Shown here: in pieces, positions 11,951 through 24,426 of the stretch
How positions within the stretch are numbered: position 1 is the first letter of the stretch
How the letters are laid out: the number at the start of each line of letters is the position of its first letter
NCBI GenBank assembly: GCA_051294375.1
Contig: CM119266.1
Location: 21,093,987 to 21,157,986 of the forward strand
Source: Paraspadella gotoi
Lineage: Eukaryota; Chaetognatha
Reading direction: 5' to 3'
Length of the DNA: 64,000 bases
The notes under the pieces: model-generated
Databases searched by the model: none
Seen by the model: only the letters and a program-made list of their open reading frames with translations
What the model was told of the DNA's origin: nothing
Program-made: the position numbers and the translations under genes

Positions 11951-12466
11951 AGATAAAGAAACTAAATTCCCCCTATGGAAGATAAGAAGAAGTAAGATGG
12001 GAGTAATTTCCCGGAATGGATGAAACCAAGACATAAAATTTTTGACGTTTTGATGAATGCGAGTATCCGTCTCGTTGGTGACGAATCGAGGAAGAGGAAG
12101 AGGAAGAGGAAAGAAGATTCTCTAACGTAGGAGGAGAAATTGATAAAAATTTGAGTTTCTGTGTGAAGGAAATCTAGGTGTGGGCGAGGTTGAATGTTGT
12201 TGGGGGCCGGGTGAAAAAAAAAAACATTTTCGGAAATATTTTTGGGTTAATTAATGGTCCATGCTTCTAGAAATTATATATTTGACCAAAATTTAAAAAC
12301 TACCAAAAAAATGAGTCAAATTTTTTGGAGAGTTTTATCAATGAGAAAATTTGTTGGAGCGAGACCGCGATAGAATTCTTTCAACGTATATAATATGTCA
12401 GGGTATAATTTGGGTAATATATAATGTAAACATGTATTATTTTCTCTCCTTTTCGTGCTAGTGAAT

Positions 12467-12673
12467 TATTAGGAATTGTTTATGTTTGCCAATAACAACG
12501 ATTTTTATTTACATAGTACATGTTTGTCGAACTCTCTCTCTCTCTCTCTCTTCTCTCCTTTCACTTCACCATTTTCATTATCTTTCTTCTCTGTTCTTAC
12601 CTTCACCTGTCCCTCATCTGGCCACTGTCCTTTACTCAGGCCCTTTGTTGGAAACTCTCCTCAATCTCTCTCA

Positions 12674-12704
<31 letters not shown>

Positions 12705-12838
12705 ACTCTCTAATTAATGTGTAGAGCATTTTTGATAATGTTTTTCAAAGCTGATGAAGACTCGAATCCAACAGAGTCAAACATGTACTATGTAAATAAA
12801 AATCGTCTGTATTGGCATAACATAAACAATTCCTAATT
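12467..12838. mobile_element. Inverted-repeat element carrying a hammerhead-like core, copy 1
   Basis: Arms 12467-12528 and 12772-12838 are reverse complements over about 60 bp (TTAGGAATTGTTTATG and CATAAACAATTCCTAA). The interior has CT tracts and ends with CTGATGAAGACTCG before the right arm. The left arm is the complement of the ribozyme-like 3' half, so the element resembles two terminal repeats joined in inverted orientation. Confidence 0.7.
12751..12795 (+). ncRNA. Candidate hammerhead-ribozyme-like core (one base short)
   Basis: CTGATGA (12751-12757), one A, GACTC (12759-12763), an 11-base loop and GAGTC (12774-12778), followed by AAAC where the other copy has GAAAC. The missing G would break the conserved core; it may be a sequencing deletion. 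Confidence 0.25.
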
Positions 12839-13516
12839 AAACATTATACATTATATATACATTATGTATAATATAATATATATATAATGTTATAATCTAT
12901 ACATTGATATATTCGCTTTAATCAATTTCGTCAACGTCGCTCGAAAAAGAGGACCAATCTTGATTTCTAGGTCGAATTCTTTCTTAAATTTATTTTCGGG
13001 AAAATTGGATTCGGTTGACACGAGGGTCCCTGCCTCGACTGATGGCACCAAGTGGCAACAGAATCCTTCCATTAAGACTTTAAATAAAATAAGAAAAAAA
13101 AGAAGATACAACTCGACAACATAAACACAACAACAACAAGAGCGCTTCGGTCGCAATAATATCATTTCGATCAGAGAGAAAAAAAACGCAAACTTTTCAT
13201 TTTTTCAACGAAAAGTACAAATTATGTGTAGTCTAATTATTAAAAATATTAACGCTATTCATCCATGAGCCTTGTTACAAACAACTCATCCCATAAATAA
13301 TCTCCTTGGACTTTTTAATGAATCGAAGCTTCATTTGTTTCCTCTTTCTCCGCCGTTAAATAGTTAATCATTTTATGATAACAGTAAATGAATCTCTCAT
13401 ACAGTCGCGCCGCCATTTTTGTGAAAGATTGAGGAAAAATTGAATTCATTATTGCGCGAGAGAGATAGAGAACTCCGACGGATACGTTCGCAAATGCCGT
13501 ACGAGAGTAGCGAGAA

Positions 13517-13555
<39 letters not shown>

Positions 13556-13612
13556 GAGAGAGAGGAGAGAGAGAGGAGAGAGAGAGAGGAGAAAGATGAG
13601 AGAGAGAGAGAG
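13517..13612 (+). repeat. (GA)n microsatellite
   Basis: About 95 bp; its counterpart in copy 2 of the region (25130-25178) is only half as long. Confidence 0.9.
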
Positions 13613-14561
13613 AATTAATAGAGACCCAAAAATCCCATTTACCATCTAACTTTTTTAATCATCATCTTAGTCTTTCTGCCTCTCCTCTTCGTTTTCTTCT
13701 CCTTCTTCCTCCCAACCCATTGTTCCCTCAAATATCTTCCTTCTATTTTATGGCTCTCTTACCTTCTCTCCCTCCTTCTATCCTAACTTATCCCTCCCTC
13801 TATCCTCTATCCCTCCCTCTCCCATCCTTCTCTTCCATATTTTCAGCGTTTATCTTCTCTGTGGGATCATTTTGAGAGCAGGAAAGGGATCGTCTATATA
13901 AAACGACTTTCCCGCGCATCTTTATTCTTAATTAGCGTTTTTTTTTTCTCTCTCTCTTCTCATTCTTTTCCATTTCTTCTTCTACTGTTCTTGTTTCTCT
14001 TCTGTCTTGCTTCTTGCGTCTCCTTCTCGTTCGGGCTTCTTCTCCCTTGCCAAATTATTTTCGCTAAAAGATTCTCATTCAAAAATGCAAAAACATTCTT
14101 GACAAATGTATTTTGAAAAGAACAGAAAATGAATTTTTCCCCCCTTTTGCCGTTCGTGCCTGTACAAAAAGTTTGGAAATTAAAGGCGTTGTCTCGTTGT
14201 CGCGTCTTCGTTTCGTTCGTCGTCGTCGTCAAAGATACGACTCTTATCACTGCTTTCAAAATCAAATTTACAAACTTATAATTATCTAGACGCGAAAGTA
14301 AAAAATACAAACAATTAAGAACTTTTTTTTTTGTGATGAAGTCGCTTTTGTTTCAAACTTTAAAAATGGTGTGGAAAAAAAGATACTTAGGTAGTATTGA
14401 CTGCAAACTATGATTTATCTCTCTCTCTCTTTCTCTTACAGATTTACGAAAAAAATATTAAAATGGACAAAATGATAAATTTGGGGTTAAAGTCTCTTCC
14501 ACTTTATATGTCTCCGACACCTAAGAAGAAGGTTTAAAGGAATTTGTGTCTGTCTGTCTCT

Positions 14562-14562
14562 T

Positions 14563-14617
<55 letters not shown>

Positions 14618-14630
14618 CTCCTCTCTTCTC
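14562..14630 (+). repeat. (CT)n microsatellite
   Basis: Interrupted CT run; the copy 2 counterpart is a pure run at 26098-26166. Confidence 0.9.
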
Positions 14631-15348
14631 TAACTCCACCCCCTATCCCTCTCTTCTATCCGAAGGCCGATTCTGATTAAGCCATAAAAAGGCGACGCTT
14701 CAAACGTGTGCCCAAAAATCATACCACAATTTAATGCTGACAACCATGAGGACGAGGAGGGAGAAAGAGAAAAGAGGGAGGAGGAAGAGAGGAAGCGAGA
14801 GCGAGATTGGAGGAAAATTTATGGTCAAGAATGGAATTGGTGTGGTAAATAACAAAGGTCAAACTGCGACGGAATGAGGAGGGGTTTGCAGCAGTCCCTT
14901 TTTTTCTATTTTTTTAAGACAAAGTGACTCCTTTCTTTTGTTATATTGGAGAGAAAATATATATAGAATCTCAAATTCAAAAGACATAAAAAGAGACTGT
15001 AAATTGTTGTCTTCTTCCCTGTCTTGTGAATGATGAACAATTTTTTTTTAAAACGACGCTTAATAAATTTTTTAAATAAAAACTTTTTTTTTCACTACTT
15101 GATCCTTTTTATTGTTTTTTTGGTTTTTTAAACAGGAATATAATTCCCAGGCCACGAATGCCAAAAAAAAAGGGTTTTAAATTTCTTTCATTGCTTTTCA
15201 ATTTCCTCAAAATAGGTGATCATTAAATGGCGTAAAATTTAACTTAATATTTTTAAACCAAAGCACGGTGGCGCCCCCCCACCCCCCCATTTTCTTTTGA
15301 AGGTTTCATCTTTAAATTTGAATTTTTTTAAGTTTGAGACGAGAGAGA

Positions 15349-15394
<46 letters not shown>

Positions 15395-15748
15395 GAGAGA
15401 GAGAGGAAAAGAAGACGAAGAGAGTTGAACGTACTTTCATAAAGGATCAAAAGTGAAGGTTTTATACTTTTTATCTTCAGGCACCCAACGCATCCAAATC
15501 ATTTTAAACCTTCAATATCTGTGATAATCCGATTTTTAAAAAATCCCTTTTTTCGCATAAAAAGCGATAACGTTTAATATTATCTTTACGATCTTCGTAA
15601 ATTAATCTAATAACTATGATGACCCTAAAAGTGGATGAGCTGGGAAACTGATTATAAGCTAAAATGATTATATATTATTAACGTTTGAAGAAAAAAAACT
15701 TTTTATTTTTTTTTTTTTTTTTTCGATTTTATGCTCAAAGAGTTGATG

Positions 15749-15753
<5 letters not shown>

Positions 15754-15786
<33 letters not shown>

Positions 15787-15835
15787 GTCTCTCTCTCTCT
15801 CTCTCTCCTCTCTCGTCTCTCTCTCTCTCTCCTCA
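15754..15835 (+). repeat. (CT)n microsatellite
   Basis: Three blocks broken by CCTCGTC; the counterpart 27215-27284 is uninterrupted. Confidence 0.9.
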
Positions 15836-16586
15836 CGCCGGCTGACGATCTGATGAATTAAACAATCGTGCATCAAACTAAATCATTCATCAAGGAGGAG
15901 AAAAGGACGAAAGAAAGAAGGAAGAATTCATACGTCCTCTTTTTCTCATGAAAGTCAAATTCACTCCCTCTCTCTCTCTCTCTCGCTTAAAGTTTTTTTT
16001 TCTTTTTAAGTTTCGAAAACAAAAGATTTCTAAAAATTAAATTTCTCAAGTTTAATTTTCAATAAAGGGGAGTCCAAAATTTTAAATCATTATTTTGATA
16101 TTATTACTAGCAAGAATTTATTGTTGTATTCGAGCTTACCAAAATCTAAAAATTTTGATTATAGTAGTTTTTATTTTATAACAGGTCTGCTTAGACACGA
16201 ATCACCGAAAGGGATATTTTTTTATCATTTCCTAAAATTTATTTCCTATTTTTGGCGGAAAAAGAATAACTGGGTGCAGAACCGCGACGTCAGATTTTAA
16301 AAATAAAGCAATCGTTATAATTGTTAAAAACATGATATATAAAGCTTAGACAGATAACAGTTTAATCAAGTCAAAAGAGAAACCTGTAACTACGTTATCG
16401 TTGACCCGAACCGAAAATGCCCCCCCCAAAAAAAAGGATTAAGACCCTAATTTGTGCCTAAAATTAGTTAAGTGACGTTGAATTCATAAAATTCTGATTT
16501 ATGATTCGGAGGAAAGAATTGAAGCTGGGGAGGAGAAATAGGAAGGAAAGTTCGCGCCAATCGAATTTGATTAGACAAGAAAAAGG

Positions 16587-16589
<3 letters not shown>

Positions 16590-16666
<77 letters not shown>
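16590..16666 (+). repeat. (GA)n microsatellite
   Basis: Pure GA run of about 77 bp; the counterpart at 28045-28150 is longer. Confidence 0.95.
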
Positions 16667-16668
<2 letters not shown>

Positions 16669-17654
16669 GAGAATTCTCGGTGTCTGGCTTACATACTCTA
16701 GTATTTATACAGATGAAGGGAGAGAATAAAAAATATTTTTATTATTTTTTTTGTAAGTTACCCATGACTACCATTTACGTTTATTTTTTTAAAACCATCC
16801 AAAATGTCATATTTTCTGAAACAGGGGCAGAAGATCAATCAACTTTAAACGTTTATTTTTTAACCATTTGTATTTACATGTTAAACTATGAGGTTTATAC
16901 ATAATTCAGATAATAAACATCGTGAATTGTTGAACATTAAATTTTAAATAGAAATCAGAATAACACGGTAGTCATTGACTATCGCCCTTGCAAGAAGGCA
17001 AAGGTAGAAACCTTTTTAAATTAATAACTTCCGAAACGAACTCTTTCACGGCTTCACTCGACCCGAAAAAAAAGGAACTCTCTCCAAAAACTCATTTAAA
17101 TATTGAATTAGGCGAAAAGCTGGTAATTTACGAATCGAGGGCAGGAATCGCATTCCACTTGATGCTTCGTGAAATTCAAAACGGGAATTTTATGTACAGC
17201 TTTTTTTTTTTTTTTTGGTTTTTTTTGTTTTGTTTTTTTTTTAACTTAAGAAATAGGGTAATAATGGCTAAAAAACGGATACATGATCATTACCAGATAT
17301 CACCGGTATTCTTTTGAATTTATCGAAATCTTTTTCCTGTTTTCAATTATGTCGAATTCTGATTTCAAATCCCGCTGTTTCTATCCTCACGTGATTAGAT
17401 TTTGAGTTTGTTACATAAATCACAGAATCTTCTGATCTCATTCGATTAAAAAAAAAAAAAAAGAGCATCTTAATCGGCGTAATTCTCTTCCTCTTTCTTA
17501 CTGTCTTCACTCTCTTTCTCTCTTTCTCTCTCTCTCACTCTCTTTCTCGCTTTCACTCGCTTTCTCTCGCTAACTACGAAATTACTAGAGCCTACTAGAC
17601 GTATTAATTATTATTTCAGTTCCCTCAGATGTAAGAAAAGGAAATAACGTCTGA

Positions 17655-17790
17655 TTGTCCAATCAGCGTCTTCTTCACTCCCTCCACCAATCAGAATTCT
17701 GAACGTATCTCGTAAACGGTCTCAACTTCGCGAACGTGCGGTCGTTGGCGTATCGCATCTGTCGTCAACGTCGTCATAGCAACCCTGGCG
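17655..17790 (+). promoter_or_regulatory. Possible ABCC promoter region (CCAAT boxes), copy 1
   Basis: Two CCAATCAG boxes (17659-17666 and 17687-17694) lie 28 bp apart. A CpG-rich stretch follows, with CGTCATAGCAACCCTGG, which resembles an RFX/X-box half site. It is about 1.1 kb upstream of exon 1. A 5' UTR intron could join it to the gene, but no transcript data support this. Confidence 0.3.
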
Positions 17791-18001
17791 CCGATCCGAA
17801 TTTAATTAAGAAAAAAAGAAAAAGCCAGGAGGTGTTGGTGGGCGGTGTTATTTTATGAATTTTTTTCTTCACCCCGTTTTTTTTTTTGAAGAGGAACGGC
17901 AATATTCTGCATTAATCTCATAATCTGCAACTAAGTTTAGCATAGCCTTCTAGTTTGATTCATATCTATAATTTTTTTTTTTAATTTTTTTTTTAAATCG
18001 A

Positions 18002-18300
18002 GTGTGGCGAATCCCAAATTCGCCCCCCGTATAGCTTGTATAGCTTGACGCTAGTACTGTTCACAACCGTGAGTTCCGGGTTCAATCCCGCACGGTCACG
18101 CTGGTAAAGTGTGCTGTTGACGGCAAAAACACGCAGTGACTTGGGGTGGTCCTGCAGGTCCAAATCCCTGAGCGCCATCTGTCGTGAGATGCCTCACACG
18201 CCGCGCATCACGAATGTCTCCCAGTTTCCATACAAACCTATATAAACAGCATTCGCCCCCTATCTTTTATTGATTCACCTTTCAGTTCCTCATAACAGTA
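18002..18300 (+). mobile_element. SINE-like repeat family S2
   Basis: Begins with a conserved hairpin (GGCGAAT, 5 nt, ATTCGCC) and has a perfect pol III B box (GGGTTCAATCCCG). A 200-bp body follows, with GACTTGGGGTGG and CTGAGCGCCATC. The A box is weak. The same repeat is in the second copy of the region at 29914 and in part at 9665. Confidence 0.6.
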
Positions 18301-18915
18301 TGCCAGTGCAAATGTAATATACTTTTCCCTCATGGAATGCGTAATTTGACAAATCATTGAAGTGGAACAAACTGGGTATTAGGCCGAACAGGTTGAAACT
18401 AGAAGTTCTCTCAAATAGATAATGACTTAAGAGAATATGAAAATGAAAATAGTTTTAAAGATTTAACTTATAGATAAGCCACAGAAGCATTTAAAAATTA
18501 TTTATTTTTAATTTTTTTTATTTTTTATGGATTCTAATAAATCTTAAAAGTTATAAGAAGGTTATTATTTACAACTTTTTAAAATTTTTGTTCTTTATAG
18601 ATAACAATTTTAAAAAACTATAAATTCAGTTATTGAAGATGAATTTTTTAAGGTTTTTTATATTTTGAACCCGCCTGTTATTGGCCTCTTAATTCAACCG
18701 GTTTCAAGACAAAAATCAAGTAAGGGACTCATTAAATTCATGAAACTTGATTTAACGGTGTGCTCTTCTTTTTTTCAGTTATCTAACCCTCCATTCACTT
18801 CCCCAGTTCAAATCGTCCAAGATCCTACATTAAATTGGTTTCTCTAGTTTTAAAAACATTGTTCCATCCGTCCTTACAAATAGCGATTAAATAATATTAA
18901 ATACGATCTCTCAAA

Positions 18916-21868
18916 ATGAACGAGACGCCGCATTTTTTTTCGGGCGATTCTGCGGAAACTCTCCGTTTTGGACCCGGCTAACTCGTGGTACACCCCGGCC
19001 CCAGTCTGACCTCTGCTTCCTCGACGTGATCCCGCTGGATCCTTCCGTCTACTACTCTGCAGCCTGCTGCTCCGCCCCGGCCTGCTGACGCTGACGGGCG
19101 TCCGAGTCGAGCCACTCAAAGAACGAAAAAATCCAAATCCTCAACGTCGCCGAAACAATTGGCGAATGCTGTCGTCATGCAACTGCGATTCGCGCGAATG
19201 GCGATTATGGCGGAAGGGTCGTCCATTGGGTAAGGAGTTAGAGTATTTAGCGCTTAATAGGATCTCGCTAGTCTTGTTACTTTGTTACTCTATACTAAAT
19301 TTGCCATCGCCCCCGTCCTTTAGAACTCCATCCTTCTTCGCCTCCGCCGCCCCGTTCGTCGACGGCGCTATGACCTTGGCCTGCACGCCCTCCTCATCAT
19401 CCTCATCGACTTGTCGAGATTTCAAAAGAGCCGCCGATGTGTCTTCTATTTTGGGACGATTCACTTACTCTGCCAAATCTACCGTTTCAACATTAATTCG
19501 GGTCTCGCGGGACTCTGGCCTTTCAAAATGAGAACGTAGAAGAGGAATAGCGATCACTACTTTTTTTACCGTGCAGCATCGACTGTAGCCTCTTGTTGAA
19601 TTGCGTCGAAACAGCGATGGGTAAGAAGTTAAATTACTTATCATTCCTCTGCCTTTTTTAAAGCAGAAATGTTTTTAATTGTTAAATTCGAAGTTCGAAT
19701 AGCGAGAGCTTCAAATTAGAAACGTAAAATGAGAGATTTACTGGTAGGAAAAAAAATGAAGATTTATACAAACACAATATTTTATAGTCATAATTTTTTT
19801 TTTTTTTTTTTTTTTTTTTTGCCTGTTTTCTCCATTTTAAGCGCGACATCACTTTGGTGCAGCCAGTGAGTTTCATAAGTGGACTTACTTCTGGCTCGTT
19901 CCTCTCTTCAGAAAGGGGTTCAAGTCCCTTGACCCAGCCGATTTGATGATGATTTCCCTCCAACTTTAAATTAAGTTTCTCATGAAACAATTTTACAAGA
20001 TAAGTTGTCGAAAAACCTTTCTTCTCAGTGAAAGAACAGACTTCTGAACTTTGGAAACGCGCTTTACTGTTGATAGACGTCACATATCTATGGCCCAAGC
20101 AATGTTTTCATGTCACAAAAGTAAAATTATTACTATCTTTACAATCCGAATAATTTACGTGATGATCAGCGTTTTTAAACCTCTGCAATTGGAGTGCTGG
20201 TCAACCACGTGTCTGCAGACCGATGATGAAGTCGCTGACCCAATTCACAGAGAATGGCGATGAAAGGATAGCTCTACGCATTCTTTCTTTTCTTTTAGCT
20301 TTTATTGAAGCAATAACTCATATAATTACTGTGTTATAGCTTCAGTTGGGGACTCAAAGTGCAGTACGCCCTGATTGTCGCCATTTACGAAGAAGAGCCT
20401 CAATCTCACAGCTGCAGTCCGACGTCATTCACAATTGGGGAGATCGTTAATTTGGTTGGCATAGACGCTCGCCGATGCTTTTTCGGATTCAAATAATAGT
20501 CGCGGCGACTTTTGTACCACTGATATTTTCATTTGCTGTTGTTACTTTAATCCCAGATTTGGCGTTGCGTCATTGGCCGGCGTTGCTTGTTCGTGGCGTT
20601 TAGTACCTTTGATAATGTTTTAAGTATAAAGTAAAAGGCTTGCAGGAAGTGCACATAAAATATAAAAACGAGAGAGTAAATACAATGAATAGAAATAATC
20701 AACAACATCAAAGTCATTAAATTTTATACTTGGGAAAATCCGTTCTCCGATAGAATAGCAAAGTCCGAAAAGACGAAATAACTCTGTTCAGAAAGGAGTT
20801 GTTTCTTAAGCCGTGATGTTTGCCCTTTTTACCGCATCATCGTATTGATCAGTGTCATCTGTTTCACTGTATTCGTTTTGTCCTCTGAAGAAAACATTCT
20901 CACCGCGGAAAAGGTATTTGTACCCTTACACTTTCACTGCATTCAGTACGCTGTGGATCATTCCAGTCACCGTGCAAACCCTAATTCACACATTCATTTC
21001 TGTGAGACGCATCAAAAAATTCTTCTCCAGCGACGAGATAGAACCTCATATAGATCACGATGTCGCAGACGGCATCGCCGTCCGAGTTGAAAACGCATCT
21101 TTCTCGTGGATGAAGATTCGAAAATCTTTCCAAGGATTAACTTTCAGCTCAATGCTGGAAGCATGTCAGCCATTGTTGGACCCGTCGGAGCTGGCAAAAC
21201 TGCCATTCTGAAATCTTCTTGGAGAATGAACAAGGTTTCCGGGAAAGGTGAGCATGTTGGAGAACGTGGCCTATGTGTCCCACAGCCTTGGATACAAAAC
21301 GGAACTTGAAGGAAAATGTTCTTTCGGAAAGGCGTTCAATCGCGCCAAATACGAGTCTGTCATCAAGCCTGACGCCTTGGAGAACCGATTTGGCGGTCTT
21401 ACCCGCAAGGATGAACGGAGATCGGCGAAAGAGGAATCATTTGTCCGGCGGACAAAAGCTTCGAGTTTCTCTCGCCAGAGCCATCTACGCCGACGCGGGA
21501 TTTGTATCTCCTCGAGATCCGCTCTCCGCCGTCGACGTCCACGTTTGGGAAGCACATTCGATCAGGTATTATCCTCTCGCGGTTTGTTAGGCAGGAAGAG
21601 TCGGATAATTTGTAACAAACGTTTTGAAGTACTTGTCGTCGATGGACAATGTTATATCAATCAATGAAGGAAAAATTGCGGATATTGGACGCTTACCCGA
21701 TTTGAGAAGGAGAAGGTCGATACCTGTTATATCTTTGAATGAGGAATCAAATACTGAGAGAAAAACGCGAGGCAAAGCGCGATTAAGCAAGAATACTGTG
21801 GATGGAAAGCTCCTTACCGTGGAAGAAGCACAACGTGGCAGTATCAGCTATCGAACCTACCTCAGTAT
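18916..21868 (+). pseudogene. ABCC1: Second, frameshifted and truncated copy of the ABCC gene (exons 1-3)
   Basis: Parallels 30848-33857. Exon 1 starts at 18916 (donor after 19229), exon 2 is about 19324-19620 and exon 3 starts at 19842. It is cut at the 25-N gap just before the TMD2 region. Single-base insertions and deletions recur throughout exons and introns alike, so no long reading frame survives. It does keep the correct frame at [10 protein letters not shown] (about 21470) where the other copy is shifted, and it supplies the 6 bases missing in that copy's gap. Errors spread evenly over coding and non-coding sequence suggest an unpolished haplotype contig more than an aged pseudogene. 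Confidence 0.85.
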
Positions 21869-21893
21869 NNNNNNNNNNNNNNNNNNNNNNNNN
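21869..21893. other. 25-N gap at the junction of the two ABCC-region copies
   Basis: The left contig ends inside ABCC exon 3 and the right contig restarts 9.8 kb earlier in the same sequence. Confidence 0.95.
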
Positions 21894-22883
21894 AGAAGAT
21901 TCTCTAACGTAGGAGAGAAATTGATAAAAATTTGAGTTTCTGTGTGGGAAGAAATTCTAGGTGTGGGCCGAGGTTGGGAATAGTTTGTGGGGCGGCTGAA
22001 AAAAAAAAACATTTTCGGAAAATATTTTTGGGTTAAATTAATGGTTCATGTGTCTAGAAATGTATATATTTGACCAAAAAAACATTTTAAAAAACTACCA
22101 AAAAAAATATGAATCGTCAAAGTTTTGCATTGAGAGTTTTTATCAATGAGAAAATTTGTTGAAGCCGAGGACGCGATTAGAATTCTTCAACGTGATTATA
22201 TTATGTTCATGATTAATATGGGAATATATATAATGTAAACATTGTATTATTTTCTCTCTTTTCGTTGCTATGAATATTTAGGAATTGTTTATTGTTTGCC
22301 AATTTACAACGGATTTTTACATCTCAAACTAAAACCTCGTACGGTTTTAAAAGATCGTTTATTCGAATCGAAAAAGATTCTTACCGCGTCCGAAATCGTT
22401 TTTTTCGTGTTTTTTTATTTTCTTTTTGCTGTACCTTGCCATCAACAATCCGTTCAAAGAAAACAGTTTCCAAGACATTTTGAAAAAATAACTACTGGAG
22501 GTTTCAACTTACAACCCAAATTCATTGTTTTTTTGGAATATCTTTTCAGTATTGTTATTTTAAATATGTTTTAAATAAACGTTTGATTTGACAAAGAATT
22601 TACCTGTTAGATAAAATTATCATTTTTTAAGATTATAAAGTATTGCAGTTGGTAAAATATTGGAATGAGAGTTTGACCCGCACTTGTTATTCATAACTCG
22701 TCAACGAAAAACTTATATAATAATTTTTTTTGCGCTTTCATTGTTTTAATCAGGTTTTTGATTAAATTATGATTAGTGAAACTGGATATCAAAAAACAAA
22801 GTTGGAGCAAACAATGTTCGGATCTGCTTACGATAATTAACTAATCAGCTAATCAGATGATAAATCAAATTTTTTAAATCTTT

Positions 22884-23010
22884 TTTAACTCGCATTCATT
22901 TTTTTCACTCAATCATTTTTCAACTCATATCATTTTTCAATTTGCATCATTTTAAAATTCGCATCATTTTTCAACTTTTGTATCATTTTTTTAACTTGCA
23001 TCTTTTTCTT
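22884..23010 (+). repeat. Degenerate tandem repeat, about 20-bp unit
   Basis: Five to six units related to TTCAACTTGCATCATTTTT, each diverged by a few bases. It lies inside the 1.8-kb insertion. Confidence 0.7.
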
Positions 23011-23737
23011 AACTATGCAGATCCGACATTGTTTTGCTTAAAACTTGCTTTAAAAAAGATTTTAAAAGAAAGTTAATAAATTTTGGTTTCACGTTGGTTT
23101 CCATTTTCTCCTTGGTTTGCAGCCTCATCACTTGCCCGCATCTCGATGCGTCACAACTTCCAGTCTCGCGAGTTCCTTGTTCCAACGCTTCTCTTTTTTC
23201 TCGGCCCATCGCCCTCAGAAGATTTGTCTCTCTTCGCTGGGTTCAGCCACCTCTTCATTCGTTCACTGTCAAGAAAGGCGCGGCGACCCTGGCTCGCTCT
23301 TTGTTTGGATTTGGCTTGCCGCTGCACGGTTTTTCTCTTCGGCCACTCCTAAAGACGCAGCGTTTGCCAGATCTTCCTGAAGCGGTCGTCTCTGACCGCT
23401 TCTGGTTTACTTTTGATATTTGACATTTAAAATTGTTCAAAAATATTTTTTTCATTATAATTTGATTCTTTTTCACTTAATTATTTCGTTTAACTTATTC
23501 GTAGTGTGCTGGCTAAAAAAAATTATGATAAAATGCTAATAATTATAATTTGTTTTATGCCATTACCATAGTAACTAAAATAATTAATGTTAACCATAGG
23601 CATAGCGGAACTTTACAAAGCAAAATGCGAATGAGATTGAAACCATTTAAATCTACAGCATGTGCAATTGAATTGTAAATATTCTTTGAAACATTATTCG
23701 ACTTCCTTTGATAAGGAAGCCAGTTACTTGGGAGTGT

Positions 23738-23925
23738 TATAAACCAGACTGTGAGTGAGTCGTTCATTAAAAGGCTTGCAGCAGACCTGCCATCATATTC
23801 TGTAAGAGTGATGGGGCCTTAAACCACCAAAACCTGTTTCTAAGAATGGGCAAGATAGTCTTAATTATTTAAATGAATGGATAAATTTTATATTAGTTGG
23901 GGGGACAATTTTCATATTACATTTT
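23738..23925 (+). repeat. Family A repeat inside the 1.8-kb insertion
   Basis: Diverged copy with GGGCCTTAAACCACCAAAAC and AAATGAATGGATAAATTTTA. It is more diverged than the copies at 47-56 kb, so it looks older. Confidence 0.75.
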
Positions 23926-24160
23926 TGTTTAAAAATATTTTCTCATTATAAAAATTATAATTGGAATTTATAAGATCGAAAACTTTAACAAAAACGAAAT
24001 CGATTTTTTAAAAATTTTTTAAATTTTTTATTATCGATCGGAATTCGCGTAACGAATAAAACTTCGTTAAGCGAAAAAAATCATTTATTATATTAGCCGA
24101 TGTTTTGTTAAAAACGTACGAGGTTTGTTCGACGATGGTCATTTACATAGTTACATGTTT

Positions 24161-24194
<34 letters not shown>

Positions 24195-24307
24195 ACTTTT
24201 CACCATTTCAAAATTATCTTTCTTCTCTGTTCTTACCTTCACCTGTCCTCTCATCTGGCCACTGTCCTTTACTCAGCCCTTTGTTGGAAACTCTCCCTCA
24301 ATCTCTC

Positions 24308-24343
<36 letters not shown>

Positions 24344-24382
24344 CTTAATTGTGTAGAGCATTTTTGATAATGTTTTTCAAAG

Positions 24383-24426
24383 CTGATGAAGACTCGAATC
24401 AACAGAGTCGAAACATGTACTTTGTA
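24383..24426 (+). ncRNA. Candidate hammerhead-ribozyme-like core (intact conserved boxes)
   Basis: CTGATGA (24383-24389), one A, GACTC (24391-24395), loop, GAGTC (24405-24409), then GAAA (24410-24413). A short stem ACA/TGT encloses TGTACTT, and the stretch ends GTA, a permitted NUH cleavage triplet. Known minimal type I hammerheads of Penelope-like elements have this order. Against activity: one extra A sits between the CTGATGA box and stem II, and no convincing helix I is visible. Confidence 0.35.

Larger units (their letters stand above)
5746..12111. other. Gene-free stretch rich in microsatellites
   Basis: Holds CT/GA and trinucleotide runs, a partial S2 repeat at 9665 and a 167-N gap. 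A degenerate relative of the hammerhead-like tail (TCGAAACATGTCCG) is at about 11658. The Arg/Glu-rich frame 10559-10918 comes from A- and GA-rich sequence. No gene recognised. Confidence 0.6.
12112..21868. repeat. Large direct repeat D, copy 1 (9.76 kb)
   Basis: Starts at AGAAGATTCTCTAACG, the first bases after the gap at 21893, and ends at the same gap. It holds an inverted-repeat element, several CT/GA tracts, CCAAT-box sequence, a SINE-like repeat and the broken ABCC copy. Order and content follow copy 2 throughout, with many one-base indels. Between genes and repeats (13200-17600) I see nothing coding. Confidence 0.9.
22320..24135. mobile_element. 1.8-kb insertion with inverted ends, present only in copy 2
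   Basis: It interrupts the left arm of the inverted-repeat element relative to copy 1. Near its ends are inverted repeats AAACCTCGTACGGTTTT (22332-22348) and AAAAACGTACGAGGTTT (24110-24126). It holds a family A copy at 23738-23925 and a degenerate tandem repeat at 22884-23010. No transposase frame is visible; 23034-23423 is open but unrecognisable. The exact ends and target duplication are blurred by sequence errors. Confidence 0.65.

Noticed and set aside
18060-18100. tRNA gene (perfect B box GGGTTCAATCCCG)
   Set aside because: No acceptor stem or proper A box; the B box belongs to a dispersed SINE-like repeat found at three places.
18916-21868. A functional second transporter gene
   Set aside because: Frameshifts recur every few tens of bases and the copy stops at a gap; better explained as an unpolished haplotype contig.
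23034-23423. 129-codon frame in the 1.8-kb insertion as a transposase
   Set aside because: No catalytic motif or helix-turn-helix that I recognise; composition changes along its length without a domain.
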